41,073 bases of DNA from Pirellulales bacterium (GCA_022451045.1 JAKUOW010000016.1:1-41073), one strand, 5' to 3'; positions 1 through 9,694 are shown, numbered from the stretch's first letter. The notes: a model not told the origin generated them from the letters alone. Numbers and translations: made by a program.

Positions 1-264
1 AACTGGCAACTGTTTTAGTTTGATTACCGCTGTTAGGTATGAGCAAGTATTCGTTCTATTAAAGAAGCAAAAACAGCTACTTTTGGTAGCCTTGCACCAT
101 AGGTTGACAGCGATTTTGCGGGTTATGCAGGGATAAACCCTGGCGAGAAAACTGTAAATCCAACTAGACGTCAGTCAAAACAGATTTCACGCAAACAAAG
201 GTAGGTTACATGCTGGCCATGACGGGTTTTTTTCTAAAGTTTTAAAGAAAAATTACCGGCGTGA

Positions 265-1545
265 TCAAACTACCTTCAATAACTGACCGACTAGGTATGC
301 AGCGAGCTTCCCGCTTACACCTCGATTGTCGCGAAGAAAGAGGCGGCCATTGGAAAGGGCTGGAATAGCCCGAGTTGAATTAGTGGAAATCTGTACTTCG
401 CTTAATTGCTTAAATTCTTTGGAATTGGCGTGGGCCAACAAGAGTGTCCCATCGGATGTCAGCATTATCATTTTGTCACCAGCGAGAATGGTGTGGGCGA
501 CACCGGTAGATTGCTGCCAGGCGACTTCTCCGGTTTTTGCATCAACGCATCTCATCACGCCATTAGCAAAATCTTCCCGTCCATGAGTGCCGTATAAAAA
601 CCCATCCTTATATACGCATGTCGAATACTGGCTGGACATAGATTCGTCGTTACCCCAGCGTTCAACCATTTTGCCTGCTGATGTTAATGCAAGTAATTTG
701 GCACCCACCCCGTAGCTCGATGAGATGAAAAGTTGTGATTCAAATACGAGTGGCGCAGCTGCATTAACAGTCGGGCCTGTCTTGCCAAATGGAATGGTAA
801 ACACAACTTGGCCATCCGCCGGATCCAATGCAACACAGTTTAGGCGAGTGATAAACACCACAATTGTCTTTTGGCCGTACTTCATTAGCGTTGGTGATGA
901 GTAGCTTGCTTTCTCTTCCGTTTTAGCCCAGACAGTTTTACCCGTCTTAAGATCCAGAGCAACGATTCCAGCCTTTCGGCCACCAACATTCACCAGCACG
1001 CGACCGTCAATTTCGATCGGGCTGCTACCAGCACCGAAATAACCATCTGCGGCCTCATAATCGGTGCTAAGGTTGCGTATCCACCGTTGCTTTCCATCAG
1101 CAAGTGAGACACACGTCATGTCACCAGCTGCGCCAAAAGAGACAACGGCGTTGTCAGCGATCAGTGGTGTGGCGCGTGGGCCAAGATCTGCATTAACGCC
1201 GCCGCGGTAATAGGCCTTTGTCTTGTGAGTCCAGATCACTTTGCCATTGGTAACATCGAAGCAACTTAGGACTTCCTGATCCTCAAGTCGGTGAAATTGA
1301 ATTACCTTATCGCCCTTTATAATTGGGCCGGCATAGCCGCTACCGATCTTTGCACTCAAGATCTCTTTTGGACCGTCCTCAGGCCACTTGGCAAGAAGCT
1401 CTTCGTCTTGGGCTGTTCCACTACGCGTTGGCCCGAGAATCTGAGGCCAGTCACCTGCTGATAAAATAGTCGGCGTGAGAAGCAGTGAGAAGATGATCCA
1501 CTTATGTCGAGGCATGATTGTATCCACTTGAGTTGCAAAACGCAT
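265..1545 (-). CDS. Secreted PQQ-like beta-propeller (BamB-like) protein
   Basis: A secreted protein built from PQQ-like (BamB/quinoprotein-like) propeller repeats. After a hydrophobic signal segment (IIFSLLLTPTILSAGDW) comes the D-W-P-Q-x-x-G-P opening common in planctomycete propeller proteins, then repeated units of the form A-L-D-L-K-T-G-K-T-V-W. It probably folds as a single propeller in the periplasm; the partner or ligand is unknown. The ORF track opens at 1599, but the ATG at 1545 has a purine-rich GAGAGA about seven bases upstream and is preferred. An ATG at 1515 would also leave an intact signal peptide. It is transcribed alone, away from the alpha-CTD gene. The family is clear; the specific role, such as a BamB-type assembly factor or a non-enzymatic scaffold, cannot be told from sequence. 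Confidence 0.85.
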   Translation of the reverse strand: MRFATQVDTIMPRHKWIIFSLLLTPTILSAGDWPQILGPTRSGTAQDEELLAKWPEDGPKEILSAKIGSGYAGPIIKGDKVIQFHRLEDQEVLSCFDVTNGKVIWTHKTKAYYRGGVNADLGPRATPLIADNAVVSFGAAGDMTCVSLADGKQRWIRNLSTDYEAADGYFGAGSSPIEIDGRVLVNVGGRKAGIVALDLKTGKTVWAKTEEKASYSSPTLMKYGQKTIVVFITRLNCVALDPADGQVVFTIPFGKTGPTVNAAAPLVFESQLFISSSYGVGAKLLALTSAGKMVERWGNDESMSSQYSTCVYKDGFLYGTHGREDFANGVMRCVDAKTGEVAWQQSTGVAHTILAGDKMIMLTSDGTLLLAHANSKEFKQLSEVQISTNSTRAIPALSNGRLFLRDNRGVSGKLAAYLVGQLLKVV

Positions 1546-1599
1546 TTTCGATTCTCTCGCATTATACCGTTTCCGGCATTCAATTCCGTCGTTACCCAC

Positions 1600-1928
1600 G
1601 GGCTCCTTGGAATATGTTGCGGTTGGTTTGCGCCGACTATGGACACGTAACCGCGGGGTTTGCCGTAGCCGAACCTGCCGGGTCTATAAATGTCGGTTCC
1701 CTGTAGGGGAGGCTAGATCTCTATGATCGCGGACCTACGGTCCACGGGATACTCTTTTGGATCCATCGTTCGTGGCTCTACGTCGCTGCGCTCCTGCGGA
1801 TCGTGCTAATAATAACGGCGGCCCGTTGGGCCTGCAATAATTGTGATCTGTTTCAGCTTCCGTATCGCCAGCGGGTTTCTTGCCGACGAGAAAACTCTCG
1901 TTATCTGCTAGCACGTTAGCAAAAAACA
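1600..1928. other. Hairpin-rich intergenic region
   Basis: There is no convincing gene here. Several perfect short hairpins are visible: GGACC-tac-GGTCC at 1731-1743, GGCCC-gtt-GGGCC at 1820-1832 and ACGAGA-aaac-TCTCGT at 1886-1901. The stretch is more GC-rich than its surroundings. It separates the divergent PQQ-like and alpha-CTD genes. It could be a structured leader or a decayed dispersed repeat; the sequence alone does not decide. Confidence 0.4.
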
Positions 1929-1959
1929 TTGGCACAAATTCTTACCTATCGTTTATACT
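1929..1959 (+). promoter_or_regulatory. Possible sigma-70 promoter of the alpha-CTD gene
   Basis: TTGGCA at 1929-1934 and TATACT at 1954-1959 resemble -35 and -10 boxes. The 19-base spacer is longer than the optimal 17, so the call is tentative. It lies about 95 bases upstream of the alpha-CTD start codon, and no other good candidate was seen in the gap. Confidence 0.35.
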
Positions 1960-2052
1960 TCTCACTCATCGCTATTGAGTTGTGAGGATGATCAGCTCCG
2001 GTGATGAACGGACGGAAAACTAGAGGCACTAGAACGCGAAGGGAGGGACCCC

Positions 2053-2310
2053 ATGACGCGCATTCCACTTAGTACTGCCGATGAAAATCGACGCAGTCTA
2101 AAAGAACGGCTGGAGATGAGTACCGCCGAGATCGGACTTGCAGTCCGAACCACCAATTGTCTTGAGGAAAAGGGCATCTTTTCAGTCAACGACTTGCTGC
2201 ATAGCACGCCGGATGAACTGTTAAAGATTGCTAACTTCGGTGAAAAGACACTCGAAGAAGTTTACCTCGCATTGGAAGGAATCGGCTTTCTTCGCCATGC
2301 GGCAGCATAG
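2053..2310 (+). CDS. Free-standing RNA polymerase alpha-CTD-like protein
   Basis: An 85-residue protein that is essentially an isolated C-terminal domain of the RNA polymerase alpha subunit, with no N-terminal dimerisation domain. Aligned by eye with E. coli alpha, it keeps the UP-element/DNA-contact residues: R265, N268 and C269 correspond to R32, N35 and C36 in V-R-T-T-N-C. G296, K298 and E302 correspond to G63, K65 and E69 in N-F-G-E-K-T-L-E-E. S299 is replaced by Thr. Residues 1-22 are charged and outside the fold. The start follows a strong GGGAGG site, and a strong terminator follows the stop, so it is probably monocistronic. The intact DNA-contact surface suggests it binds AT-rich DNA or contacts activators; what it does without the polymerase assembly domain is unknown. 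Confidence 0.85.
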   Translation: MTRIPLSTADENRRSLKERLEMSTAEIGLAVRTTNCLEEKGIFSVNDLLHSTPDELLKIANFGEKTLEEVYLALEGIGFLRHAAA

Positions 2311-2371
2311 GTGAGATTTCTTTAGACCAGCACTTGTTGTTTGGGATACAACAACCATTTCCGTATCCAAT

Positions 2372-2408
2372 ACCCGGTGAGTCACAGTGGGACTTACCGG
2401 GTTTTTTT
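2372..2408 (+). terminator. Rho-independent terminator after the alpha-CTD gene
   Basis: A 12-bp stem, ACCCGGTGAGTC (2372-2383) with GACTTACCGGGT (2391-2402) and one G-T wobble, has a 7-base loop and runs straight into seven T residues. It separates the alpha-CTD gene from the uvrD run. Confidence 0.9.
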
Positions 2409-2495
2409 GTCAGTGCCTGACACTGTTAGGGGTAGCAGGCGGATGGCAGATGTTAGATGTTATGAGTTAGAGATTCGACAATTAACAAGCGATAA

Positions 2496-4832
2496 ATGAC
2501 CGACCGACTTTTGCAATCATTGACTGACGCGCAACGGGAAGCTGTTGAGACAGTAGACGGCCCGTTGCTGATTCTCGCCGGGCCCGGTTCGGGTAAAACT
2601 CGAGTGGTAACGCACCGAGTTGCTCACATGCTGAATAGCGGTATTGCCGGGCGAAACATTCTCGCGCTGACGTTTACCAACAAAGCAGCCGACGAGATGA
2701 AGAACCGTGTGGAACAACTTGCACCAGGAAGCCATGTATGGATGGGAACATTCCACAGCTTTTGTGCCCGATTACTTCGGATGCATGGCCATTTGGTCGG
2801 CTTAGCTGAAAACTTCACGATATTTGACACACAAGACTCCAAGCGAGCACTTAAGAGTGTATTGGCACAGGAAGAGATTTATCTTACTCACACCTCCCCC
2901 GAGGCGATTGTAGATGAGATCAGTTGGGCGAAGAGCGCGCTATTAAACCCTGAGGAGTATGAACCACGTCGAAGTAGTCGGTTTACGCCCGTCGGTGAGA
3001 TTACAAAGCGTGTATACAAGCTCTATCAGGACTACCTGATCAAGAACAACGCTGCTGACTTTGACGATCTACTGCTGCATATTGCTACCTTACTACGTGA
3101 TAATCACGAGCTTCGTGAAACGCTCGATGAGCGTTATCGATACATCATGGTTGATGAGTATCAGGATACAAATGTCGCTCAGTATATGATTGTCCGCGCG
3201 TTGTCGATCAATAATCCAAACCTGTCGGTTACTGGTGATCCGGATCAGTCCATTTACAGTTGGCGTGGTGCGACGATTTCCAACATCCTTGAATTCGAAA
3301 AGGATTATCCAAACACCAAGGTCGTTAAGCTCGAGCAAAACTACCGATCAACAAAACGAATCTTGAGAGTTGCAGATGCTCTGATTGCCAATAACACCAA
3401 GCGAAAACACAAGTATCTTTTCACGGAGAATCCAGAAGGTGATCAAGTACGATTAGTGCAGTTTTCTGACGGCCGTAGTGAAGCGGATGCTATCGTCGAG
3501 CAGATTCAGTCACTGGTCGGGCAAGGGAAAGCCAGCTACAAGGACTTTTCAGTTTTTTATCGTACGAACGTCCTTTCGCGTCCTGTTGAAAGTGCCCTTC
3601 GCTCACACCAGATCCCGTACCAAATCGTGCGAGGTCTGGAGTTCTTTCAACGTAAGGAAGTAAAAGACATTGTCGCTTACTTGCAGTTGCTAAATAATCC
3701 AAACAACAATGTGGCACTCGAGCGCGTTATAAACACGCCGACGCGAGGGATCGGCAAGAAGTCAATTGAGCATCTGGTTGGTCATGCGCATCGATATGAC
3801 TTGACCATGTTGGAGGCATGCCGCGAGTGCGGGCTCATCGAGTCACTGAGCAAAAGGGCGGCGGCGAGTGTTTCCAAATTCGTTACGATTCTCGACATAC
3901 TTGCCACGCAAATCCACGAGCCGCTCGGCCACCTGGTGAAAGAGGTCGTCGATAACACCGGCTATCTGGAATATGTCCAGCTTCAGGACGAAAAGGCTGA
4001 TGAAGATCGTGAAGCCAATGTTCATGAATTGATTAGCGCAGCAGAAGAATTTCAACGAGAATTCCCGGACGACGGATTGGATGAATTCCTGGAGACGGTT
4101 TCACTTACATCGGATACCGATGATATCGATGCGGATCCGGACCGTGTAACTTTGATGACGTTACATGCTGCTAAAGGTCTTGAGTATCCACGCGTATTCA
4201 TAATTGGCGTCGAGCAGGGGTTATTACCCCACGAACGCAGTCGGGACGACGATCGCGCCTATGAAGAAGAGCGGCGTCTTTTGTTTGTCGGTATCACACG
4301 TGCGGAAGAGTCATTGCAATTGAGTTATACGGCTCGCCGGATGACCCGTGGTACTTTTCGTCCGGCGATTGCCAGCCCATTCCTACTGGAATTGCCCCGT
4401 GAAGAAATGGACGTACACATGCCTACGCCGGCGAGTGCCTGGGATGCTAGTGGATTCGAGCCGAACGAGTTCTTTCATGATGATGTGCCTGATGATGAAG
4501 CATGGTTACAGGATTCGGTAGATGCTGAATTTGAAGAAGTCGATGTAAAAGCAAAGCCAGCGGTCCCGGATGTTGCAGAGCAACTTGCAAGCATGGTTCG
4601 ACCTGCGGCTTCGATGGCAACTGGATCTACGAAACAGGAGAAGCTAGCCCAGATTCCACAGTTATCCGAAGGCATTGTCGTCTTGCATGCGGAGTACGGC
4701 ACAGGTGTGATAAAACAAATGTCCGGGAAGGATGAGAAGTTGACGATTTCGGTCGAATTCGGAGTCGATGAAAAATTCTCCAAGAGGTTTAGATGGGTTT
4801 TTGCACCTCTGATGATTGTTCGATCTGAATAA
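2496..4832 (+). CDS. uvrD: ATP-dependent DNA helicase UvrD/PcrA
   Basis: A superfamily 1A 3'-5' DNA helicase acting in nucleotide excision repair, mismatch repair and removal of stalled or recombination intermediates. All hallmark motifs are present in order: Walker A A-G-P-G-S-G-K-T at residues 28-35, F-T-N-K-A-A near 60, Walker B D-E-Y-Q-D-T at about 220, G-D-P-D-Q-S-I-Y-S-W-R-G-A, Q-N-Y-R-S-T, then T-L-H-A-A-K-G-L-E and the arginine-finger motif V-G-I-T-R-A. After a low-complexity acidic linker, the C-terminus has the small Tudor-like domain (V-x-H-x-x-Y-G-x-G-V-I) that PcrA/UvrD uses to contact RNA polymerase. Its 778 residues are slightly longer than E. coli UvrD. The ribosome site is weak. 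Eight bases separate it from the next gene, so the two are probably cotranscribed. Confidence 0.96.
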   Translation: MTDRLLQSLTDAQREAVETVDGPLLILAGPGSGKTRVVTHRVAHMLNSGIAGRNILALTFTNKAADEMKNRVEQLAPGSHVWMGTFHSFCARLLRMHGHLVGLAENFTIFDTQDSKRALKSVLAQEEIYLTHTSPEAIVDEISWAKSALLNPEEYEPRRSSRFTPVGEITKRVYKLYQDYLIKNNAADFDDLLLHIATLLRDNHELRETLDERYRYIMVDEYQDTNVAQYMIVRALSINNPNLSVTGDPDQSIYSWRGATISNILEFEKDYPNTKVVKLEQNYRSTKRILRVADALIANNTKRKHKYLFTENPEGDQVRLVQFSDGRSEADAIVEQIQSLVGQGKASYKDFSVFYRTNVLSRPVESALRSHQIPYQIVRGLEFFQRKEVKDIVAYLQLLNNPNNNVALERVINTPTRGIGKKSIEHLVGHAHRYDLTMLEACRECGLIESLSKRAAASVSKFVTILDILATQIHEPLGHLVKEVVDNTGYLEYVQLQDEKADEDREANVHELISAAEEFQREFPDDGLDEFLETVSLTSDTDDIDADPDRVTLMTLHAAKGLEYPRVFIIGVEQGLLPHERSRDDDRAYEEERRLLFVGITRAEESLQLSYTARRMTRGTFRPAIASPFLLELPREEMDVHMPTPASAWDASGFEPNEFFHDDVPDDEAWLQDSVDAEFEEVDVKAKPAVPDVAEQLASMVRPAASMATGSTKQEKLAQIPQLSEGIVVLHAEYGTGVIKQMSGKDEKLTISVEFGVDEKFSKRFRWVFAPLMIVRSE

Positions 4833-4840
4833 GGCAAAAA

Positions 4841-6298
4841 ATGTCTACCGAGAATTACATCAAGATTGCCCAGCTAAAAAGTGTTGAAGCTTTTCAGCAG
4901 CGAAGCAAAGAAATTGGAGCCGAGATACCAATTGATAAGGCTGTATTGACTGCAGCTGAGGCTTCACCCATGGCACAGTCAATATTTGTTGGTGGATTTG
5001 AAGTTGGGAATCGCTGGTGTATTCATCCCATGGAAGGTTGGGATGCAAACACAGACGGATCACCGACAGAACGAACCATCCGTCGTTGGCACAATTTTGG
5101 CATTTCTGGCGCCAAGTTTATTTGGGGAGGAGAAGCAGCTGCGGTCCAAGCCGACGGAAGAGCCAATCCGCATCAAACACTAGCAACACCGGAAAATGAA
5201 GCCGGGTTGAAGCTGTTACTGGATACGCTGTTAGCAGCGCACCGAGCCAATTGCGGAGAATCTGACGACTTGCTAGTTGGGTTGCAACTAACACATTCGG
5301 GTAGGTTTTGCAGGCCTAACAGTAAAACGCTCGAACCGCGCATCGCGTACCATCATCCGTTGTTGGATCCCAAGTTTGGAATTGATCCGTCGGACGACTC
5401 GATAGTCTGGACAGATAATGATCTAGAAATCCTGATTTCAAACTATGTGGCGTCGGCCAAGACAGCCGAACGATGCGGCTATCAATTTGTAGACATAAAA
5501 TGTTGCCACGGATATTTACTTCACGAATTCCTCAGTGCTCGAACTCGTGCCGGACAATTTGGCGGTGATTATGACGGTCGTACTCGCTTACTTAGGACAA
5601 TCATTCAGCGAGTTCAGGAATCCTGCCCGAACCTAATGGTTGTTGTACGACTTAGCTTATTTGATACTCCGCCCTTTGTTACAAGTCGCGATGTAGGCAA
5701 ACCGATGGATTACTCGTCATTGTTGCCGTATGACCATGGGTTTGGGGTTGATTCGGACCATCCCATGCAGATGGATCTCGATGAGCCATTACGACTGATT
5801 GGTGATCTTGAATCGCTGGGTGTGGCATCGATCAATCTCTCCTGTGCCAGCCCGTATTACAATCCGCACATAATGCGACCAGCGATATTTCCACCAAGTG
5901 ATGGTTATCTGCCTCCTGAGGATCCCATCACCGGTGTGGCAAGGCAGCTTGAAGCCGTGCGCAAGGTAAAACAGGTCTTTCCATCACTGCCATTGGTTGG
6001 AACGGGTTACTCATACCTACAGGATTATCTGCCGCATGTAGCTCAGGCAGCAGTGAGGGAGAATTGGGTCGACATCGTTGGGTTAGGCAGAATGGTTCTT
6101 TCTTATCCAACGTTGCCTGCAGATACGTTAAAAACTGGTATCATGCAGCGAAAGAAAGTCTGTCGTACCTTTAGTGACTGTACGACAGCACCGCGAAACG
6201 GACTCGTATCCGGATGCTACCCGCTTGATGCTTTTTATAAGCAAACATCTGAATTTGAACAGCTCAAAGCAATCAAGCAGGGCTTGAAGGAGAGCTAA
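4841..6298 (+). CDS. Old Yellow Enzyme-family NADH:flavin oxidoreductase
   Basis: An FMN-dependent TIM-barrel oxidoreductase of the OYE / 2,4-dienoyl-CoA reductase-like family, probably reducing an activated C=C bond; the substrate is unknown. The barrel signature C-H-G-Y-L-L-H-E-F-L-S lies around residues 222-232. His223 and Tyr225 are kept, but the first substrate-binding His of the usual H-x-x-H pair is Lys220. Three cysteines near the C-terminus (C-x5-C-x11-C) resemble the 4Fe-4S site of dienoyl-CoA reductases with one ligand missing. There is no second NAD(P)H/FAD domain, so it is about 200 residues shorter than FadH-type enzymes. The gene sits 8 bases after uvrD and 35 before mfd, an unusual place for a flavoenzyme. 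No membrane segment or signal peptide is seen. Confidence 0.85.
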   Translation: MSTENYIKIAQLKSVEAFQQRSKEIGAEIPIDKAVLTAAEASPMAQSIFVGGFEVGNRWCIHPMEGWDANTDGSPTERTIRRWHNFGISGAKFIWGGEAAAVQADGRANPHQTLATPENEAGLKLLLDTLLAAHRANCGESDDLLVGLQLTHSGRFCRPNSKTLEPRIAYHHPLLDPKFGIDPSDDSIVWTDNDLEILISNYVASAKTAERCGYQFVDIKCCHGYLLHEFLSARTRAGQFGGDYDGRTRLLRTIIQRVQESCPNLMVVVRLSLFDTPPFVTSRDVGKPMDYSSLLPYDHGFGVDSDHPMQMDLDEPLRLIGDLESLGVASINLSCASPYYNPHIMRPAIFPPSDGYLPPEDPITGVARQLEAVRKVKQVFPSLPLVGTGYSYLQDYLPHVAQAAVRENWVDIVGLGRMVLSYPTLPADTLKTGIMQRKKVCRTFSDCTTAPRNGLVSGCYPLDAFYKQTSEFEQLKAIKQGLKES

Positions 6299-6333
6299 TA
6301 TCAACTGTGTAAACGCGTTGATATGGCTGACAC

Positions 6334-9300
6334 GTGGATTCCAATATTGCGGAACTGATGCAGAATCAGCTTGACTCCCATACTGGGATTCTCGCTGCCG
6401 ATCAAGACTTCGTTGAGTTTGTTCAAGACCTTACACCAGGTCAACCGGCCACCATCGATGGAGTCTATGGTTCCTCCTGCGCGCTGGCGATCGGTTCAGC
6501 ATTAACTCTTATTCATACACAGGCCGCTGAGTCTACTGTCGCCTTAGTTGTTGTCCCGCGTCCACAGGATGTGGATAAGATGTGTGACGACCTGCGAGTC
6601 TTTTTAGATTGCTCCCCACTGCCGTACCCACTTGTTTCGTCATCCGGAACAGGAGTTCAACACAGCGATGACGAAGTGCACGGACAACGCGTCCACCTGC
6701 TTAAAAGGGTAGCTAACCGCAGTGGTGCACTTGAAATCGTGGTAGCATCTATCGCATCATTGTTACAGCCTGTACCATCCATCGACCAGTTAAACGCTCA
6801 GCACGTACATTGGCGGGCAGGCTCCCGGATTGATTTGGAATCCACGATTGCATGGCTACTGGCTAATGGATTTCATAACACCAGTGCTGTGCAGTTACCG
6901 GGTGAATTTTCACATCGCGGCGGAATACTTGACATCTACTCTCCTGAATGGGAATCACCGGTTCGCATCGAGTTATGGGATGATGAAATTGAGTCAATTC
7001 GGCAATTCGACTTAGTCAGCCAGCGTAGCCTGAGCAACTTGTCGGAAATCTCGATGTCGTCGATGCGGTCATATCGAAAAGGTGATGCTTACTTAACTGA
7101 TTACTTCGAGACCGACGACTGCACGCTGCTTGTTGAAATGGGCGCCATCGATTTGCAAGGTCGGGAATATCTAAAGAGATCCGCGGAATTTGAAAAATGC
7201 CATGGTCTGCGCGACGTGATAAAACGATTAACCGCACAACGGTGTCTCCTTTTAAATGCACTCGGCCCCGGTGACCTAGGACGCGTATACCGATTCAAGA
7301 CGGAATCGGTCGATCGATTCCATGGCAGCATGGAACAGGTTCGCTCTGAAATTGCAGCCCTCCCGGAAACACACGAAGTAGCGATTGCTTGTACGACTGC
7401 TGCGGAAGCAGAACGCTTGTTCGAAGTATTGCGAGAAGATTCCGTCGTGGATCGTAACCGTCTGACCTTTGTTCTCGGGTACTTGAGCAGTGGTTTTCAC
7501 TGGGTTGATCAGCAATCTGTCGTTCTATCACTAGGGGAAGTATTCAGACGATCGGAAATCCGCCGAAAGAAGTCGATCAAGCACAAGGGTAAAGCACTTG
7601 ATAGTTTCACGGATCTATCCAGTGGTGACTTAGTCGTTCACTTGGCACACGGGATCGGTAGGTATCGAGGTCTTGAGCTACTGGATAAGGATGGCCACGT
7701 TGAAGAACATCTGGTTGTCGAGTTTCACGGGGGGACGAAAGTCTTTGTTCCTGCGACAAGAATCGATCTGGTACAGAAATACATCGGCGGCAAAAAGTCA
7801 CGTCCTCCCTTAGCTCGCATTGGCGGAAAGACCTGGGTCAAACAAAAGCGGGCAGCCGAATTAGCTGTTAAAGATATGGCCGCTGAGATGCTCGAATTGC
7901 AGGCAGCGAGACTTGCTCGGCCCGGGATCTCCTTTAAACGGGATTCTCATTGGCAAATGGAATTCGATGCTTCTTTTCCATATGAAGAGACGCCGGATCA
8001 ACTCACCGCAATCGATGCGATTAAGCAGGATATGGAGACTCCCAGGCCGATGGATCGGCTCCTGTGCGGTGATGTTGGTTTTGGCAAAACTGAAGTCGCA
8101 ATGCGAGCCGCCTTTAAGGCAATTGACAGCGGCTACCAGGTAGCTGTCATGGTGCCGACAACCGTGCTCGCGGAACAGCATTACATCTCGTTCGTTCAGC
8201 GCATGGCGCAGTTTCCAATTGACGTTGGTCGACTAAGCCGGTTTGCATCTACAGCAGAGCAGAAAGAAGTTCTAGCCGGCCTCGAAAGTGGTGGTGTGGA
8301 TATCGTGGTTGGTACGCATCGCGTAGCTTCTAAGGACGTTAAGTTCAGTAATCTGGGCCTGGTGATAATCGACGAGGAGCAGCGTTTTGGCGTAGAGGTG
8401 AAAGAGCGATTGAAGTCGCTGCAATCCAATGTGGAATTGCTGACTTTGTCGGCCACACCGATACCCCGTACGCTGCATATGTCACTCGTTGGAGTGCGGG
8501 ATATTTCAAATCTTGAAACACCACCGGAAGATCGACTTGCAGTGGAAACCCGAGTGGTTCGGTTTCAAGAAGAATTGATCCGTGAGGCGATCTATCGGGA
8601 ATTAAATCGTGGAGGTCAGATTTACTTCATACACAATCGTGTACATGACATCGATCAGATTGCTGCCAAAATCCAGCAGATTGCACCGGAAGCACGGATC
8701 AGGATCGGGCACGGTCAGATGCACGAATCAGATCTCGAACAGGTGATGCTCGATTTTGTGCAGCACCGGTGTGACATCCTGTTGGCGACTACGATTGTGG
8801 AAAACGGACTGGATATTCCCAATGCCAATACGATTTTTGTGAACGAAGCGAATCGTTATGGATTGGCAGACTTGCACCAACTGCGGGGTAGAGTCGGTCG
8901 TTACAAGCACCGCGCATATTGTTATATGTTGATTGATCCCAACCTTCATATAACCCCGGATGCAGCGAGAAGGCTACATGCCATCGAGGAATACAGCCAG
9001 ATGGGTGCCGGTTTTGCAATTGCTATGCGGGATTTGGAGATCCGAGGTGCAGGTAACTTGCTTGGTTCTCAACAAAGTGGGCACATCGCGGCAGTCGGCT
9101 ATGAGTTTTACTGCCACTTGCTGGAAAATGCTGTTAGGCATCTGAAGAAACAACCACCTAAACTTGCGATTGATGTCGAGATTGAGTTGCCTGGTGAAGC
9201 ATTCCTGCCGGATGATTATATTCCCGACATCCGAGCAAAAATTGACTGCTACAGAAGGCTCACAAGGCTTGAGACGTTTGAGGACATTGAAGTCATGCGT

Positions 9301-9591
9301 CAAGAGCTAACGGATCGATTTGGAAAGCTACCGATGCCAGTGCTGCGATTACTTGAACTAGCGGCTCTGAAGCTCGAAGCAACCATTTGGCAGCTTTCTG
9401 TGATTCAGCTGGAAGGTGGTTTTCTCTCACTTAAGTACACAAACCCAAGTCGAATTGAGCAACTGGCTCGCCAGACGAATGGTGCACTGCGTATCGCCGA
9501 TCATGAATCAGCCTATGTCACCGTGGAAGAAGGTATGGATGATCCGGATCGTGTGCTACCGTGGGTGAAATCAGTGTTGCAGCTGTCTTAG
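6334..9591 (+). CDS. mfd: Transcription-repair coupling factor Mfd
   Basis: Mfd is a cytoplasmic DNA translocase that removes RNA polymerase stalled at lesions and recruits UvrA. The domain order is complete. An N-terminal UvrB-like module is followed by the RNA polymerase-interacting domain near residues 425-500 (G-D-L-V-V-H-L-A-H-G-I-G-R-Y). The RecG-like helicase follows, with Walker A G-D-V-G-F-G-K-T near 579-586, D-E-E-Q at 680-683 and S-A-T-P-I-P-R-T. The C-terminal TRCF regulatory domain begins near 940 (E-I-E-L-P-G-E-A-F-L-P). Its 1085 residues are normal for Mfd. The start is GTG at 6334; an in-frame ATG at 6358 is an alternative. Its position after uvrD fits a repair operon, since both proteins act on stalled polymerase. 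Confidence 0.96.
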   Translation: MDSNIAELMQNQLDSHTGILAADQDFVEFVQDLTPGQPATIDGVYGSSCALAIGSALTLIHTQAAESTVALVVVPRPQDVDKMCDDLRVFLDCSPLPYPLVSSSGTGVQHSDDEVHGQRVHLLKRVANRSGALEIVVASIASLLQPVPSIDQLNAQHVHWRAGSRIDLESTIAWLLANGFHNTSAVQLPGEFSHRGGILDIYSPEWESPVRIELWDDEIESIRQFDLVSQRSLSNLSEISMSSMRSYRKGDAYLTDYFETDDCTLLVEMGAIDLQGREYLKRSAEFEKCHGLRDVIKRLTAQRCLLLNALGPGDLGRVYRFKTESVDRFHGSMEQVRSEIAALPETHEVAIACTTAAEAERLFEVLREDSVVDRNRLTFVLGYLSSGFHWVDQQSVVLSLGEVFRRSEIRRKKSIKHKGKALDSFTDLSSGDLVVHLAHGIGRYRGLELLDKDGHVEEHLVVEFHGGTKVFVPATRIDLVQKYIGGKKSRPPLARIGGKTWVKQKRAAELAVKDMAAEMLELQAARLARPGISFKRDSHWQMEFDASFPYEETPDQLTAIDAIKQDMETPRPMDRLLCGDVGFGKTEVAMRAAFKAIDSGYQVAVMVPTTVLAEQHYISFVQRMAQFPIDVGRLSRFASTAEQKEVLAGLESGGVDIVVGTHRVASKDVKFSNLGLVIIDEEQRFGVEVKERLKSLQSNVELLTLSATPIPRTLHMSLVGVRDISNLETPPEDRLAVETRVVRFQEELIREAIYRELNRGGQIYFIHNRVHDIDQIAAKIQQIAPEARIRIGHGQMHESDLEQVMLDFVQHRCDILLATTIVENGLDIPNANTIFVNEANRYGLADLHQLRGRVGRYKHRAYCYMLIDPNLHITPDAARRLHAIEEYSQMGAGFAIAMRDLEIRGAGNLLGSQQSGHIAAVGYEFYCHLLENAVRHLKKQPPKLAIDVEIELPGEAFLPDDYIPDIRAKIDCYRRLTRLETFEDIEVMRQELTDRFGKLPMPVLRLLELAALKLEATIWQLSVIQLEGGFLSLKYTNPSRIEQLARQTNGALRIADHESAYVTVEEGMDDPDRVLPWVKSVLQLS

Positions 9592-9694
9592 TCTCTTTCT
9601 ACAATCCCCATCCAATTAAGAATTGCGAAAAGCGTGCGCGCTCTAATTGCGAGCATGAGATTAAATCCTTCGTTACTGGCTACACAGACTTAAA

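Noticed and set aside
1735-1935. 66-aa minus-strand ORF in the hairpin-rich gap
   Set aside because: Arg/Ala/Gly-rich composition and overlap with inverted repeats suggest noncoding sequence.
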